From an uncultured Collinsella sp. (GTDB taxonomy: Bacteria > Actinomycetota > Coriobacteriia > Coriobacteriales > Coriobacteriaceae): 47,012 bases of DNA. The position numbers were made by a program, and so were the translations under genes. Under the pieces are notes generated by a model. That model was given only the letters and a program-made list of their open reading frames with translations. It did not search any database and was not told where the DNA came from. The stretch is from contig URUC01000002.1 of assembly GCA_900550965.1 (NCBI GenBank), forward strand, positions 1-47,012, read 5' to 3'. Positions within the stretch are counted from its first letter, which is position 1; the number at the start of each line of letters is the position of its first letter. Positions 1 to 8,051 of this stretch are shown here, piece by piece.

Positions 1-84
1 TGGCCTTCGTCTTGCGCAGGACTGTCCGAGCAGCAAACCAAAACCATCTCGTCAGCCCGGCGACCATGGGGTCCCAAGGTTTTC

Positions 85-118
85 AAAAAAGCGGTCGGCG
101 CGCAGGTGCGCCGACCGC
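85..118 (-). terminator. Rho-independent terminator of gyrBA
   Basis: Read on the minus strand, an 11-bp perfect GC-rich stem (arms 91-101 and 108-118, 6-nt loop) is followed by six T (A-run at 85-90 on the plus strand). It lies about 40 nt after the gyrA stop, so it ends the gyrB-gyrA transcript. Bases 1-84 to its left hold no gene I can recognise. Confidence 0.85.
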
Positions 119-158
119 CGATATATGGGGTCTGATATTTTCTACCAGCTAGGGCCTC

Positions 159-2897
159 TTACTCGTCTAGGAGATCCTCTGGCATGTCGTTGCCGTCGCC
201 TAGGTCGACTGGGGCCTCTTCGGCGTCGGTTGCGGCCTCGGCGCCTTCGCCTTCGGGCTTCTCCTTGGCGGCCGTCATGCGGGCTACGGCGCAGATGCGG
301 TCGTTGTCGTCGACGGTCATCATCTTGACGCCCTGGGTAGCGCGGCCAGTCTGGCTGATCTCATCGGTCTTGACGCGAATGACCGTCGCGCCCTCCGTCA
401 CGATGAACAACTCGTGCTGCGGGCCCACCGTCTTCATGGCCGCGAGGTTGCCCTTACGCTCGGTCATTTGGATGGTGTAGACGCCCTGGCCGCCGCGATT
501 CTGCTCCGGGTAGTCCGCGACCGGCGTGCGCTTGCCGTAGCCGCGCTCGGTGATGACGAACAGATCGCCGTTGCCGTTAGTGACTTCCATGCCCAGAACG
601 CTCACGCCGTCCTTCATACCGATACCGCGAACGCCGCTGGTATCGCGGCCGGTGGCGCGCACCTGCTCCTCGGAGAACATGATCGCCTTGCCCGCGGTGG
701 TGGCCAGGATAATCTTGTCGCCCTCGCGCACGCGGCGCACGTTCAGCAGCGCGTCGTCGTCACGCAGGTTGATAGCGATCAGGCCGTCGCGGCGGCTGCG
801 GTCATATGCGCTCATCACGGTCTTCTTGACCATGCCACTCTTGGTGGCAAACATCAGGTACTCGTCGGCCGGGAACTCGCGGCAGCTGATGACGCTCGCG
901 ATCTTCTCGCCCTCCTCGAAAGGCAGCAAGTTGACGATCGCGGTACCGCGCGCCTGGCGTGTACCCACCGGCAGCTCGTGCACCTTCAGGCGATAGACCT
1001 TGCCCTTGCTCGAGAAGAACAGCACGTACTCGTGCGTGGACGCGATGAACATCTCATCGATGACATCGTCCTCTTTGAGGTTGACGCCCGACACGCCCTT
1101 GCCGCCGCGCTTTTGGGCGCGGTAGGCGGCCACCGGGATACGCTTAACGTAGCCGGTGTGGGTGATGGTCACGACCATGTCCTCGTCGGCAATGAGGTCC
1201 TCGACGTCCAGATCCTTCTCGACATGGCTGATCTCGGTGCGGCGCTTATCGCCGAACTTCTTGGAGATCTCGCGCATTTCCTCCTTGATGACGCCCAGGA
1301 TCTTCTCCTCGTGCGCCAGCAGGTCCTCGTAGTAGGCGATGGCGCGGCGCAGGCCGTCCAACTCTTCCTGAATCTTGTCGCGCTCCAGGCCGGTCAGGCG
1401 GCGCAGCTTCATCTCGAGGATGGCCGTGGTCTGCTCGGGCGTAAAGCCAAAGCGCTCGATCAGGCGACTGCTGGCCTCGGAGTCGGTCTGCGAGGAGCGG
1501 ATGATGCTGATGACCTCATCGATATGGTCAAGGGCCATCAGGTAGCCCTCGAGGATATGCGCGCGGGCCTGGGCCTTCTTAAGGTCGAAGCGGGTGCGGC
1601 GGGTGACGACGTCGACCTGGTGGTCGATGTAGTGCTGCAGCATCTCGCGCAGGCTCAGGCATTTGGGAACGCCGTTGACAAGCGCCAGGTTGTTGGCGCC
1701 AAAGGTCGTCTGCAGCGAGGTGTACTTGTACAGATTGTTGAGCACAACCTGTGGGATAACGCCCTTCTTGAGTTCGATGACCAGACGGATACCCTTCTGG
1801 TTGGACTCATCGCGCATATCCGAGATACCCTCGATGCGCTTGTCGTTGACGAGCTGGGCAATCTTCTCCTGCAGGGTGCCCTTGTTGACCATGTAGGGAA
1901 TCTCGGTAAAGACCAGGCGGCTGCGGCCGGTCTTGGTGGACTCCACGTGAGCCTTGGCGCGCACGGTAATGGAGCCACGGCCGGTCTCGTAGCTCTGCTT
2001 AATACCGGCACTGCCCATGATGATGGCGCCGGTGGGGAAGTCCGGACCGGGCATGATCTGCATGAGCTCGTCGACAGCGGCGTCGGGATTATCGATCAGG
2101 TAGCAGGTTGCCTCGATCGCCTCGGTGAGGTTATGCGGGGCGATATTGGTGGCCATGCCGACGGCGATGCCCTGGCTGCCGTTGACCAGCAGGTTGGGGA
2201 AGCGCGCAGGCAGCGCCTGAGGCTCGGCGAGCGATTCGTCGTAGTTGGGCTGCCAGTCGACGGTATCCTTCTGCAAGTCACGCAGCAATTCCATGGCGGG
2301 CTTGGCCAGGCGGCTCTCGGTGTAACGCATGGCCGCCGCGCCGTCGCCGTCGATGTTACCGAAGTTGCCGTGACCGTCAATGAGCGGCGTGCGCATGGAG
2401 AACCACTGCGCCAGGCGGACCATGGCCTCATAGACCGCTAAGTCGCCATGCGGGTGGTACTTACCGATAACTTCGCCGACCGTCCAGGCCGACTTCTTAT
2501 GTGGGCGGTTGGGGTAGATGCCGCTCTCGTTCATCGCGTACAGGATGCGGCGGTGCACCGGCTTTAAGCCGTCGCGCACGTCCGGCAGGGCGCGCGCCGT
2601 GATGACCGACATCGAATACTCGATAAACGACTGCTTCATCTCGCGACCGAACTCCGAAATCTGGAGCTGGCCGCCATTGATATCCTCGCCGGCCGAGGCA
2701 CCACGGTCGACTTCGCCAAAGCTCTCCTCGAGCTCACCGTCGTCCTCTTCCTCGTCATCATCGGCGTCGGGGTTATAGGCGTCCGGATCGCCGTCCTCGC
2801 CCTGCTCAGCACGGGCAAGCAGGCGCCTCAGATCGTCGGGCATGCCGGCGTCGCCGGCCTCGCCCATGCCCTCGTTATTGTTGATATCGTCTGCCAC
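159..2897 (-). CDS. gyrA: DNA gyrase subunit A
   Basis: Breakage-reunion subunit of DNA gyrase, which introduces negative supercoils with GyrB. Of 912 residues, about the first 80 form a highly acidic extension absent from typical GyrA. The canonical start of the family then follows (RALPDVRDGLKPVHRR at 102-117). The catalytic tyrosine is Tyr192 in AAMRYTESR, and a GyrA-box QKRGGKG marks the C-terminal DNA-wrapping propeller. The quinolone-resistance region reads HPHGDLAVYE: Leu153 occupies the position of E. coli Ser83 (S. aureus Ser84) and is encoded by TTA at 2439-2441. The start is GTG at 2895-2897 behind a perfect GAGGAGGT site. It lies 11 nt downstream of gyrB, so the two form one operon. 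Confidence 0.97.
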   Translation of the reverse strand: MADDINNNEGMGEAGDAGMPDDLRRLLARAEQGEDGDPDAYNPDADDDEEEDDGELEESFGEVDRGASAGEDINGGQLQISEFGREMKQSFIEYSMSVITARALPDVRDGLKPVHRRILYAMNESGIYPNRPHKKSAWTVGEVIGKYHPHGDLAVYEAMVRLAQWFSMRTPLIDGHGNFGNIDGDGAAAMRYTESRLAKPAMELLRDLQKDTVDWQPNYDESLAEPQALPARFPNLLVNGSQGIAVGMATNIAPHNLTEAIEATCYLIDNPDAAVDELMQIMPGPDFPTGAIIMGSAGIKQSYETGRGSITVRAKAHVESTKTGRSRLVFTEIPYMVNKGTLQEKIAQLVNDKRIEGISDMRDESNQKGIRLVIELKKGVIPQVVLNNLYKYTSLQTTFGANNLALVNGVPKCLSLREMLQHYIDHQVDVVTRRTRFDLKKAQARAHILEGYLMALDHIDEVISIIRSSQTDSEASSRLIERFGFTPEQTTAILEMKLRRLTGLERDKIQEELDGLRRAIAYYEDLLAHEEKILGVIKEEMREISKKFGDKRRTEISHVEKDLDVEDLIADEDMVVTITHTGYVKRIPVAAYRAQKRGGKGVSGVNLKEDDVIDEMFIASTHEYVLFFSSKGKVYRLKVHELPVGTRQARGTAIVNLLPFEEGEKIASVISCREFPADEYLMFATKSGMVKKTVMSAYDRSRRDGLIAINLRDDDALLNVRRVREGDKIILATTAGKAIMFSEEQVRATGRDTSGVRGIGMKDGVSVLGMEVTNGNGDLFVITERGYGKRTPVADYPEQNRGGQGVYTIQMTERKGNLAAMKTVGPQHELFIVTEGATVIRVKTDEISQTGRATQGVKMMTVDDNDRICAVARMTAAKEKPEGEGAEAATDAEEAPVDLGDGNDMPEDLLDE

Positions 2898-2908
2898 GTT
2901 ACCTCCTC

Positions 2909-4939
2909 TTAAGCGTCAAGGAAGCGTGCATCATGTGCATGCTTCTCGATGTACTCGCGGCGATAGCCGACCTCGGAACCCATCAGCTCGCGCACGGCGC
3001 GGTCCGCCACCACGGCATCCTCGATCGACACGCGCTGCAGGATGCGGGTCTTGGGATCCATCGTCGTCGAGGCAAGCTGCTTGGGGTCCATCTCGCCCAG
3101 GCCCTTGTAGCGCTGGACGGTATAGCCCTTGCGCTTCTTGGTGATCTTGCCGTCCTTGGCCTTGCCGTCCTCGTCGTTGTCGTCGGGGTTCAGGCCCAGA
3201 CCCTGGATGGTGTCGCGCAGGATCTCGTCTTCGGGCTGGCGGCCGTTGGGATACACGTAGTGGATCTTGTTGCGCACCTTGATGCCAAAGATAGGCGGGC
3301 ACGCGACGTACACGTAGCCGGCGTCAATCAGCGGACGCATGTACTTGTAGAAGAACGTCAGCAGCAGGATGCGGATATGCGCACCGTCGACGTCTGCATC
3401 GGTCATGATGATGATCTTGTGGTAACGCGCCTTGCTAATGTCGAAGTCGCCGCCGTCGCCGGCACTCGTCGTGACGCCGCAGCCGATCGCGGTAATCAGC
3501 GACTGGATGGTGTCACTCGAGAACGCGCGATGGTCACCAACGCGCTCGACGTTCAGAATCTTGCCGCGCAGGGGCAGAATCGCCTGGATGTCTCGGCGAC
3601 GGCCGTCCTTGGCCGAACCGCCTGCCGAGTCGCCCTCTACGATAAAGAGCTCGGTCAGCTCGGCATCGCGCACCGAGCAGTCAGCGAGCTTACCGGGCAG
3701 GGACGCCGTCTCGAGCAGGCTCTTGCGGCGGGTCGCCTCGCGCGCCTTGCGGGCGGCGTTGCGCGCCTTGCAGGCCTGTTGCGCCTTCTTGACGATCTCA
3801 CGAGCGGGCTTGGGATGCTCCTCGAGGTAATCGGTAAGGCCGTCGGTCACGATCTTGAGCGTGAGCGCGCGCATATAGGAGCTGCCGAGCTTGGCCTTGG
3901 TCTGACCCTCAAACTGCGGGTCGGGCAGCTTGACCGAGATAACGGCCGAAAGGCCCTCGCGCACATCGTCGCCGGTCAGGTTGGCGTCTTTTTCCTTGAG
4001 CAGATTCTGCTTGCGCGCGTAATCGTTGATCACACGGGTGAGCGCGGTGCGGAAGCCCTCAAGGTGCATGCCTCCCTCGGGAGTGTAGATGTCGTTGGCA
4101 AACGACATGACGTTCTCGCCGTAGCCGCTATTCCACTGCAGGGAAACCTCGACCTCGCCCATCTTGGCGACAGGCGCGTCCGGGTCCGATTTGCCCTCGA
4201 TGTAGATGGGCTCCTTAAAGGCCTCGGGGACGTCCTTGCCCTCGTTGAGGAACTTGACGAAGTCGATGATGCCGCCCTCGTAGCAAAACTCCTCCACGTG
4301 GGGAGACGCCTCGCGCTCGTCGGTCAGCACAATCTTAAGGTTCTTATTGAGGAACGCCGTCTCCTGCAGACGGTTGTGCAGCGTATCGAAATCGTAGATG
4401 CAGGTCTCGAAGATCTCGTCGTCGGGCCAGAAGGTGACGGTGGTGCCCGTTGAATCCGAGGTGCCCACGACCTCCATCTTCTTGACGGTCTTGCCGCGCG
4501 AGAACTCCATCTCGTAGGTGTTGCCATCGCGACGAACCTGAACGACCACGCGCTTGGACAGTGCGTTGACGACGGAGATGCCCACGCCGTGCAGGCCGCC
4601 CGAGACCTTATAGGCCGAGTTATCGAACTTACCGCCGGCGTGCAAGATCGTCATAACGACCTCGAGCGTCGGGATCTTTTTAACAGGGTGCTCGTCGACG
4701 GGGATGCCGCGCCCGTTGTCGACGACCGTGATGGAGTTGTCGGCGTGGACCGTCACCTTGATCTCGGTGCAGAAACCGGCCATGGCCTCGTCGACGGAGT
4801 TGTCAACGATCTCCCACACCAGGTGATGCAGACCGCTGGCGCTCGTCGAGCCGATATACATGCCCGGGCGCTTACGAACGGCCTCGAGACCTTCGAGAAT
4901 CTTAATCTCGCCGCCATCGTAATCGTTTTCGTTTGCCAC
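2909..4939 (-). CDS. gyrB: DNA gyrase subunit B
   Basis: ATPase subunit of gyrase (676 aa with the start chosen here). Visible motifs are the GHKL ATP-binding EIVDNSVDEA, DNGRGIP and GGLHGVG, then the TOPRIM metal-binding EGDSAGGSA and DADVDGAHI, and the C-terminal QRYKGLGEMDPKQL that contacts GyrA. A longer reading from a TTG at 4957 is open, but GTG at 4937-4939 (protein beginning VANENDYDG) has AAGGAGGA a few bases upstream, so I prefer it. It is separated from the upstream recF block by a terminator, so gyrBA probably has its own promoter in the roughly 50 nt between 4940 and 4990. Confidence 0.96.
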   Translation of the reverse strand: MANENDYDGGEIKILEGLEAVRKRPGMYIGSTSASGLHHLVWEIVDNSVDEAMAGFCTEIKVTVHADNSITVVDNGRGIPVDEHPVKKIPTLEVVMTILHAGGKFDNSAYKVSGGLHGVGISVVNALSKRVVVQVRRDGNTYEMEFSRGKTVKKMEVVGTSDSTGTTVTFWPDDEIFETCIYDFDTLHNRLQETAFLNKNLKIVLTDEREASPHVEEFCYEGGIIDFVKFLNEGKDVPEAFKEPIYIEGKSDPDAPVAKMGEVEVSLQWNSGYGENVMSFANDIYTPEGGMHLEGFRTALTRVINDYARKQNLLKEKDANLTGDDVREGLSAVISVKLPDPQFEGQTKAKLGSSYMRALTLKIVTDGLTDYLEEHPKPAREIVKKAQQACKARNAARKAREATRRKSLLETASLPGKLADCSVRDAELTELFIVEGDSAGGSAKDGRRRDIQAILPLRGKILNVERVGDHRAFSSDTIQSLITAIGCGVTTSAGDGGDFDISKARYHKIIIMTDADVDGAHIRILLLTFFYKYMRPLIDAGYVYVACPPIFGIKVRNKIHYVYPNGRQPEDEILRDTIQGLGLNPDDNDEDGKAKDGKITKKRKGYTVQRYKGLGEMDPKQLASTTMDPKTRILQRVSIEDAVVADRAVRELMGSEVGYRREYIEKHAHDARFLDA

Positions 4940-4988
4940 ACGTCCTCCTTCAGTCAAGAAAATGTGTACAGCCTTACTAGTTTATCGT

Positions 4989-5018
4989 AAAAAAATACCC
5001 TCGGGAACGAGGGTATTT
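4989..5018 (-). terminator. Terminator after the dnaA-recF-DUF721 operon
   Basis: On the minus strand an 11-bp stem (arms 4993-5003 and 5008-5018, GGAA/TTCC tetraloop) runs into a T-tract (A-run 4989-4995 on plus). It lies between the DUF721 stop and gyrB and separates the replication-gene operon from the gyrase operon. Confidence 0.82.
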
Positions 5019-5044
5019 GGCTCTACAAGGCCACCAGATGCGAT

Positions 5045-5608
5045 TTAAGGCTCTTTTTTGCTTTGCACGCCCTTGGCCCACTCGGCACTGGCTCTCATGG
5101 CATTCTCGAGGGCCTCGCGCAGTTTTTGGTCTTCGATGGGCGCCACTTGGCGCTCGATCTCGGTACGCTCGGCCTCACTTAGGTCGGCGTGCGGGGCCGG
5201 CGGTCGCTCGGTCGTCGCCGGGCGCAGGCGCTCCCTGGCGGCGGGCGGCGTGTGACCGGGCGCGGTGGTTTTGAACACCAGGCCGTCCACATGTGCACCG
5301 GCGCGCTCCATGCGCGCGCGGATGATCTCGCGCAACAACGTCATTTCCTGCGTCCACGAGGGCGAGTCGAGATACACCAGCAGCTCATTGGACTCGGGCA
5401 GGTAGCGCAGTCCCGTCACATGCCGCCCCTCGCGCGTGCCCAAGCACACCGCGTTCCATGCGCGATAGACCGTGCGCGACTCCTCGGCGGCCTCCATCTG
5501 CGCACGGCGCTTAGGCGTTGCAGCCGCCAGGATGCGCTGGCGCTCTGCGTTCAAAAACCCGCTGAAGGCGACTGTCTCGCTCTCGCGCTCGTAATTAGCA
5601 CGTCTCAC
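5045..5608 (-). CDS. DUF721 / DciA-like protein
   Basis: A 187-aa protein with a DUF721 domain around residues 20-110 (core around AWNAVCLGTREGRHVTGLRY and LLVYLDSPSWTQEM), followed by a Pro/Arg-rich linker and a charged helical tail. DUF721 includes DciA, which helps load or operate the replicative helicase in bacteria lacking DnaC/DnaI. A DUF721 gene next to recF is the normal arrangement in actinobacteria. It starts at GTG 5606-5608 and overlaps the 3' end of recF by 14 nt, implying translational coupling. The helicase-operator role is inferred from family and position. The N-terminal 20 residues could be shorter, since the start is set mainly by the overlap. Confidence 0.8.
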   Translation of the reverse strand: MRRANYERESETVAFSGFLNAERQRILAAATPKRRAQMEAAEESRTVYRAWNAVCLGTREGRHVTGLRYLPESNELLVYLDSPSWTQEMTLLREIIRARMERAGAHVDGLVFKTTAPGHTPPAARERLRPATTERPPAPHADLSEAERTEIERQVAPIEDQKLREALENAMRASAEWAKGVQSKKEP

Positions 5609-6701
5609 CCATGCTCACCACCTTGGCTCGATCAAGCAGGTCATCGGTAAAATACCCCAGATTGGTGGTGGTTATGACCGTCTGGATATCATCACCGATC
5701 AGCTGCAGAAAAGCGCCTCGGCGCCCGGCGTCAAGCTCGCTCATCACGTCGTCCAAAAGCAGCAGCGGTGCGGTGCCCAGGATATCGCGCGCCACGGCCA
5801 CTTCTGCCACCTTCCAGGCAAGCACCAGCGTTCGCTGCTGGCCCTGGCTGGCAAATGAACGGGCCGACCGGCCCGCGACGGAAAACTCAATCTCGTCGCG
5901 ATGCGGACCCACGAGCGTCACGCCGCGGCGAATCTCCTCGTCGGCGCGCTCATCGAGCGCCGAGAGCATGCGCTCATACGCCCAGCCCCTGAGCTCGTCG
6001 CGATCCTCGGTGCCAGGCAGGTCGCCAAGCGTGGACACATAGGACACGCCGGCGGGCTCGCCGGATGCCACGCGGCCATAGGCATCGCGCACATGGCCCG
6101 ACAGCCGGTCGAGCAGGGCCAGACGATGCACGAGCAGGGCCGAACCGGCGCGGGCGATAGATTCGTTCCAGGCGCCGAGCATCTCGCGGCAGCACCAGGT
6201 CTCCTTGAGCAGGGCATTGCGCTGGGTCACGCAGCGCCCGTAGGCACCAGCCAGATCGGCATAGCGCGCACTCAGCTGAACGCCAAAGTCATCAAGTGCG
6301 GTGCGGCGCACGCTGGCACCCCGCTTGACCATATCCAGGTGGTCCGGGCAAAACAAAACGCTCGGCAGTACCCCGCGCACGCCAGACGCAGCGCAGCGCT
6401 TACCGTTGCGGCTAAACGAACGCTTGCCATCTTCCACGCTCAGTCCCATGTCCAGCACGCGCCCATCGCCCTCGAGCCTCAGCTCGACCTTGCATGAGCC
6501 CACGCCGTCGTGCACGAGCTCGGCTGCGGTCGGATGCCTAAACGAGGCGCCGCTCGTCAGTAGCTGCAGCGCCTCTATGAGGTTGGTCTTTCCCGCCGCG
6601 TTGGGACCCGCGAGCACTGTCACACCGTCGCTCAGGGCAAGGCGGTAGCTGTCGAAGCTGCGATAGCGCGCAACGGAAAGATCGCGTGCGAACATGGTCA
6701 T
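5595..6701 (-). CDS. recF: DNA replication/repair protein RecF
   Basis: SMC-like ATPase that helps load RecA at gaps with RecO and RecR (368 aa, normal length). Walker A is GPNAAGKT at residues 32-39 and the ABC-type signature is ASQGQQRTLVLAWK. Walker B with D-loop is LLLLDDVMSELD. The start is ATG at 6699-6701, with a second in-frame ATG two codons later. No strong ribosome binding site is seen and the gene begins 8 nt after the dnaN stop, so it is probably translated by coupling. Confidence 0.95.
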   Translation of the reverse strand: MTMFARDLSVARYRSFDSYRLALSDGVTVLAGPNAAGKTNLIEALQLLTSGASFRHPTAAELVHDGVGSCKVELRLEGDGRVLDMGLSVEDGKRSFSRNGKRCAASGVRGVLPSVLFCPDHLDMVKRGASVRRTALDDFGVQLSARYADLAGAYGRCVTQRNALLKETWCCREMLGAWNESIARAGSALLVHRLALLDRLSGHVRDAYGRVASGEPAGVSYVSTLGDLPGTEDRDELRGWAYERMLSALDERADEEIRRGVTLVGPHRDEIEFSVAGRSARSFASQGQQRTLVLAWKVAEVAVARDILGTAPLLLLDDVMSELDAGRRGAFLQLIGDDIQTVITTTNLGYFTDDLLDRAKVVSMGETC

Positions 6702-6709
6702 GGTCAGTG

Positions 6710-7813
6710 CTAGATGCGTACCGGCATGACCAGGTACAGGTAGTTGATCTTGTCGTAGGACTTGAAGATGCCAGCCTGCGAATAGCTCTTGAGCTCCAGC
6801 GTGATCTCCTTCTCCTTGGATAGGGCATTGAGGCAGCCAAAGATGTAGTGGTAGTTGAAGGCGATGGTGCCCGACTCGCCCTCGGCCTCGACATCGATCG
6901 TCTCCTGCGCCAGATCCTGGTCGTTGGAAATAGAGGACAGGCCCATCTGGCCGTTCTCGACGTCAATCTCAAACTTGACAGCGGGGTTGGCGCTCGCGAT
7001 AACGGCCACACGTTTAAGGGCGGCGTTAAAGGCGGCTACGTCGATCTTGACGCTCGTCACGCACGAATCGGGGATGAGCTGCTTGTAATTGGGATAAACG
7101 CCCTCGATGCGGCGCGACACGTAGGTGGTGTTGCCGGCCTCAAAGACAACCTGGGTGTCGGTGGCGCCGATCATGATGGTAGCCTGACTCGCCATGATGC
7201 TCAGCGCGTCGTTGAAGGCGTCGGCAGGCACGTTGAGCTCAAAGGAACCTTCGAGGGTCGAGGTCTCGACCTGCGTATCGCACACGGCCAGACGGAAGGA
7301 GTCGGTCGCCACCAGGCGCACAGTGTTGTTCTCGACCTTCATGTGCACGCCACCCAGGATGGGGCGGGCCTTGTCAGTCGAGGTGACGCGCCATACGCGA
7401 CTTACCATTTCGGACAGGATATCGGTCGGCAGCTCGACGGCGCTCTCGATGGCGTATGCCGGGAACTCGGGAAAGTCGTTGGCATCGAGCGTGTTGAGGC
7501 GGAAAGAGCTCTTCTCGCAGCCAATCAAAACCTGACGCTCGGACAGCTCAAAGGTGACCGGGGCATCGGGAAGGGTCTTGGTGATGTTGGAGAGCATCTT
7601 GCAGGGAATCACCATCTCGCCCTCCTCTTCAACATGGGCCGCAATGCGGTGACGAATCGAGATGGTGTAGTTGGAGGTCTGGAATTCCAAGATGCCGTCT
7701 TGTGCCTTAACGAGCACGCCCGACAGAATGGGAAGGGTGGATGCCGAAGCGACGCCTTTCATAACGACGCCGATGGCTTGCGTAAGCGAGCTCTGGCTGA
7801 CGGTGAACTTCAT
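6710..7813 (-). CDS. dnaN: DNA polymerase III subunit beta (sliding clamp)
   Basis: A 367-aa clamp that tethers DNA polymerase to the template. The N-terminus MKFTVSQSSLTQAI and the C-terminus YLYLVMPVRI are typical, and three topologically similar thirds are discernible. GAAAGG precedes the ATG at 7811-7813. It follows dnaA after a 238-nt gap that contains part of the origin, and it leads into recF. Confidence 0.96.
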   Translation of the reverse strand: MKFTVSQSSLTQAIGVVMKGVASASTLPILSGVLVKAQDGILEFQTSNYTISIRHRIAAHVEEEGEMVIPCKMLSNITKTLPDAPVTFELSERQVLIGCEKSSFRLNTLDANDFPEFPAYAIESAVELPTDILSEMVSRVWRVTSTDKARPILGGVHMKVENNTVRLVATDSFRLAVCDTQVETSTLEGSFELNVPADAFNDALSIMASQATIMIGATDTQVVFEAGNTTYVSRRIEGVYPNYKQLIPDSCVTSVKIDVAAFNAALKRVAVIASANPAVKFEIDVENGQMGLSSISNDQDLAQETIDVEAEGESGTIAFNYHYIFGCLNALSKEKEITLELKSYSQAGIFKSYDKINYLYLVMPVRI

Positions 7814-7845
7814 CTTTTAATACCTTTCTATAGATATAAATATCT

Positions 7846-7860
7846 TAATAATAGTAATAG
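7846..7860 (+). promoter_or_regulatory. Candidate DnaA-trio array
   Basis: Five contiguous TA(A/G) triplets (TAA TAA TAG TAA TAG) match the 5'-TA(G/A)-3' DnaA-trio described in Bacillus subtilis, where a DnaA filament opens single strands. A box-like TGTTGATTA (7873-7881, minus-strand TAATCAACA) lies 12 nt to the right and the AT-rich tract lies to the left. That is the expected order box, trio, AT-rich. This is a prediction from pattern alone. Confidence 0.5.
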
Positions 7861-7945
7861 TACTGACGAAACTGTTGATTACTCCTAAAAGTGCAGGTCA
7901 GCCCTAAAAAGAGAATCGACAGGAACCTGTGTGCAACCGGGCATG

Positions 7946-8036
7946 TTTTCCACGTTCAAAACCTGCGCAAAACTTTTCATCACCGCGGCTCGAGTTTTCG
8001 ACATCTTATAACCGCCGTTTCGACAAGTTTTCAACA
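7946..8036 (+). repeat. DnaA-box-like 9-mers (left cluster)
   Basis: Plus-strand 9-mers TTTTCCACG (7946-7954), TTTTCGACA (7995-8003), GTTTCGACA (8017-8025) and TTTTCAACA (8028-8036) resemble the DnaA box TTATCCACA. The exact TTTTCAACA form recurs twice in the right cluster, suggesting a lineage-specific variant. Confidence 0.6.
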
Positions 8037-8051
8037 GCTGTGTCCATTTAC

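Larger units (their letters stand above)
7814..8051. other. oriC, dnaN-side part
   Basis: This 238-nt non-coding stretch between dnaA and dnaN holds a strongly AT-rich tract (about 7817-7862), unlike the GC-rich surroundings, which is a candidate unwinding element. Next to it lie repeated TA(A/G) triplets and then DnaA-box-like 9-mers spread towards dnaA. With the second box cluster at 11159-11311 it forms a plausible bipartite origin. The origin assignment rests on position (dnaA-dnaN), box content and the nearby switch in gene orientation. Confidence 0.72.

Noticed and set aside
414..2441. 675-aa plus-strand open frame over gyrA
   Set aside because: Pure antisense shadow of a certain gyrA gene; the same holds for the long frames over gyrB (2933-4453) and dnaA (7929-9581).
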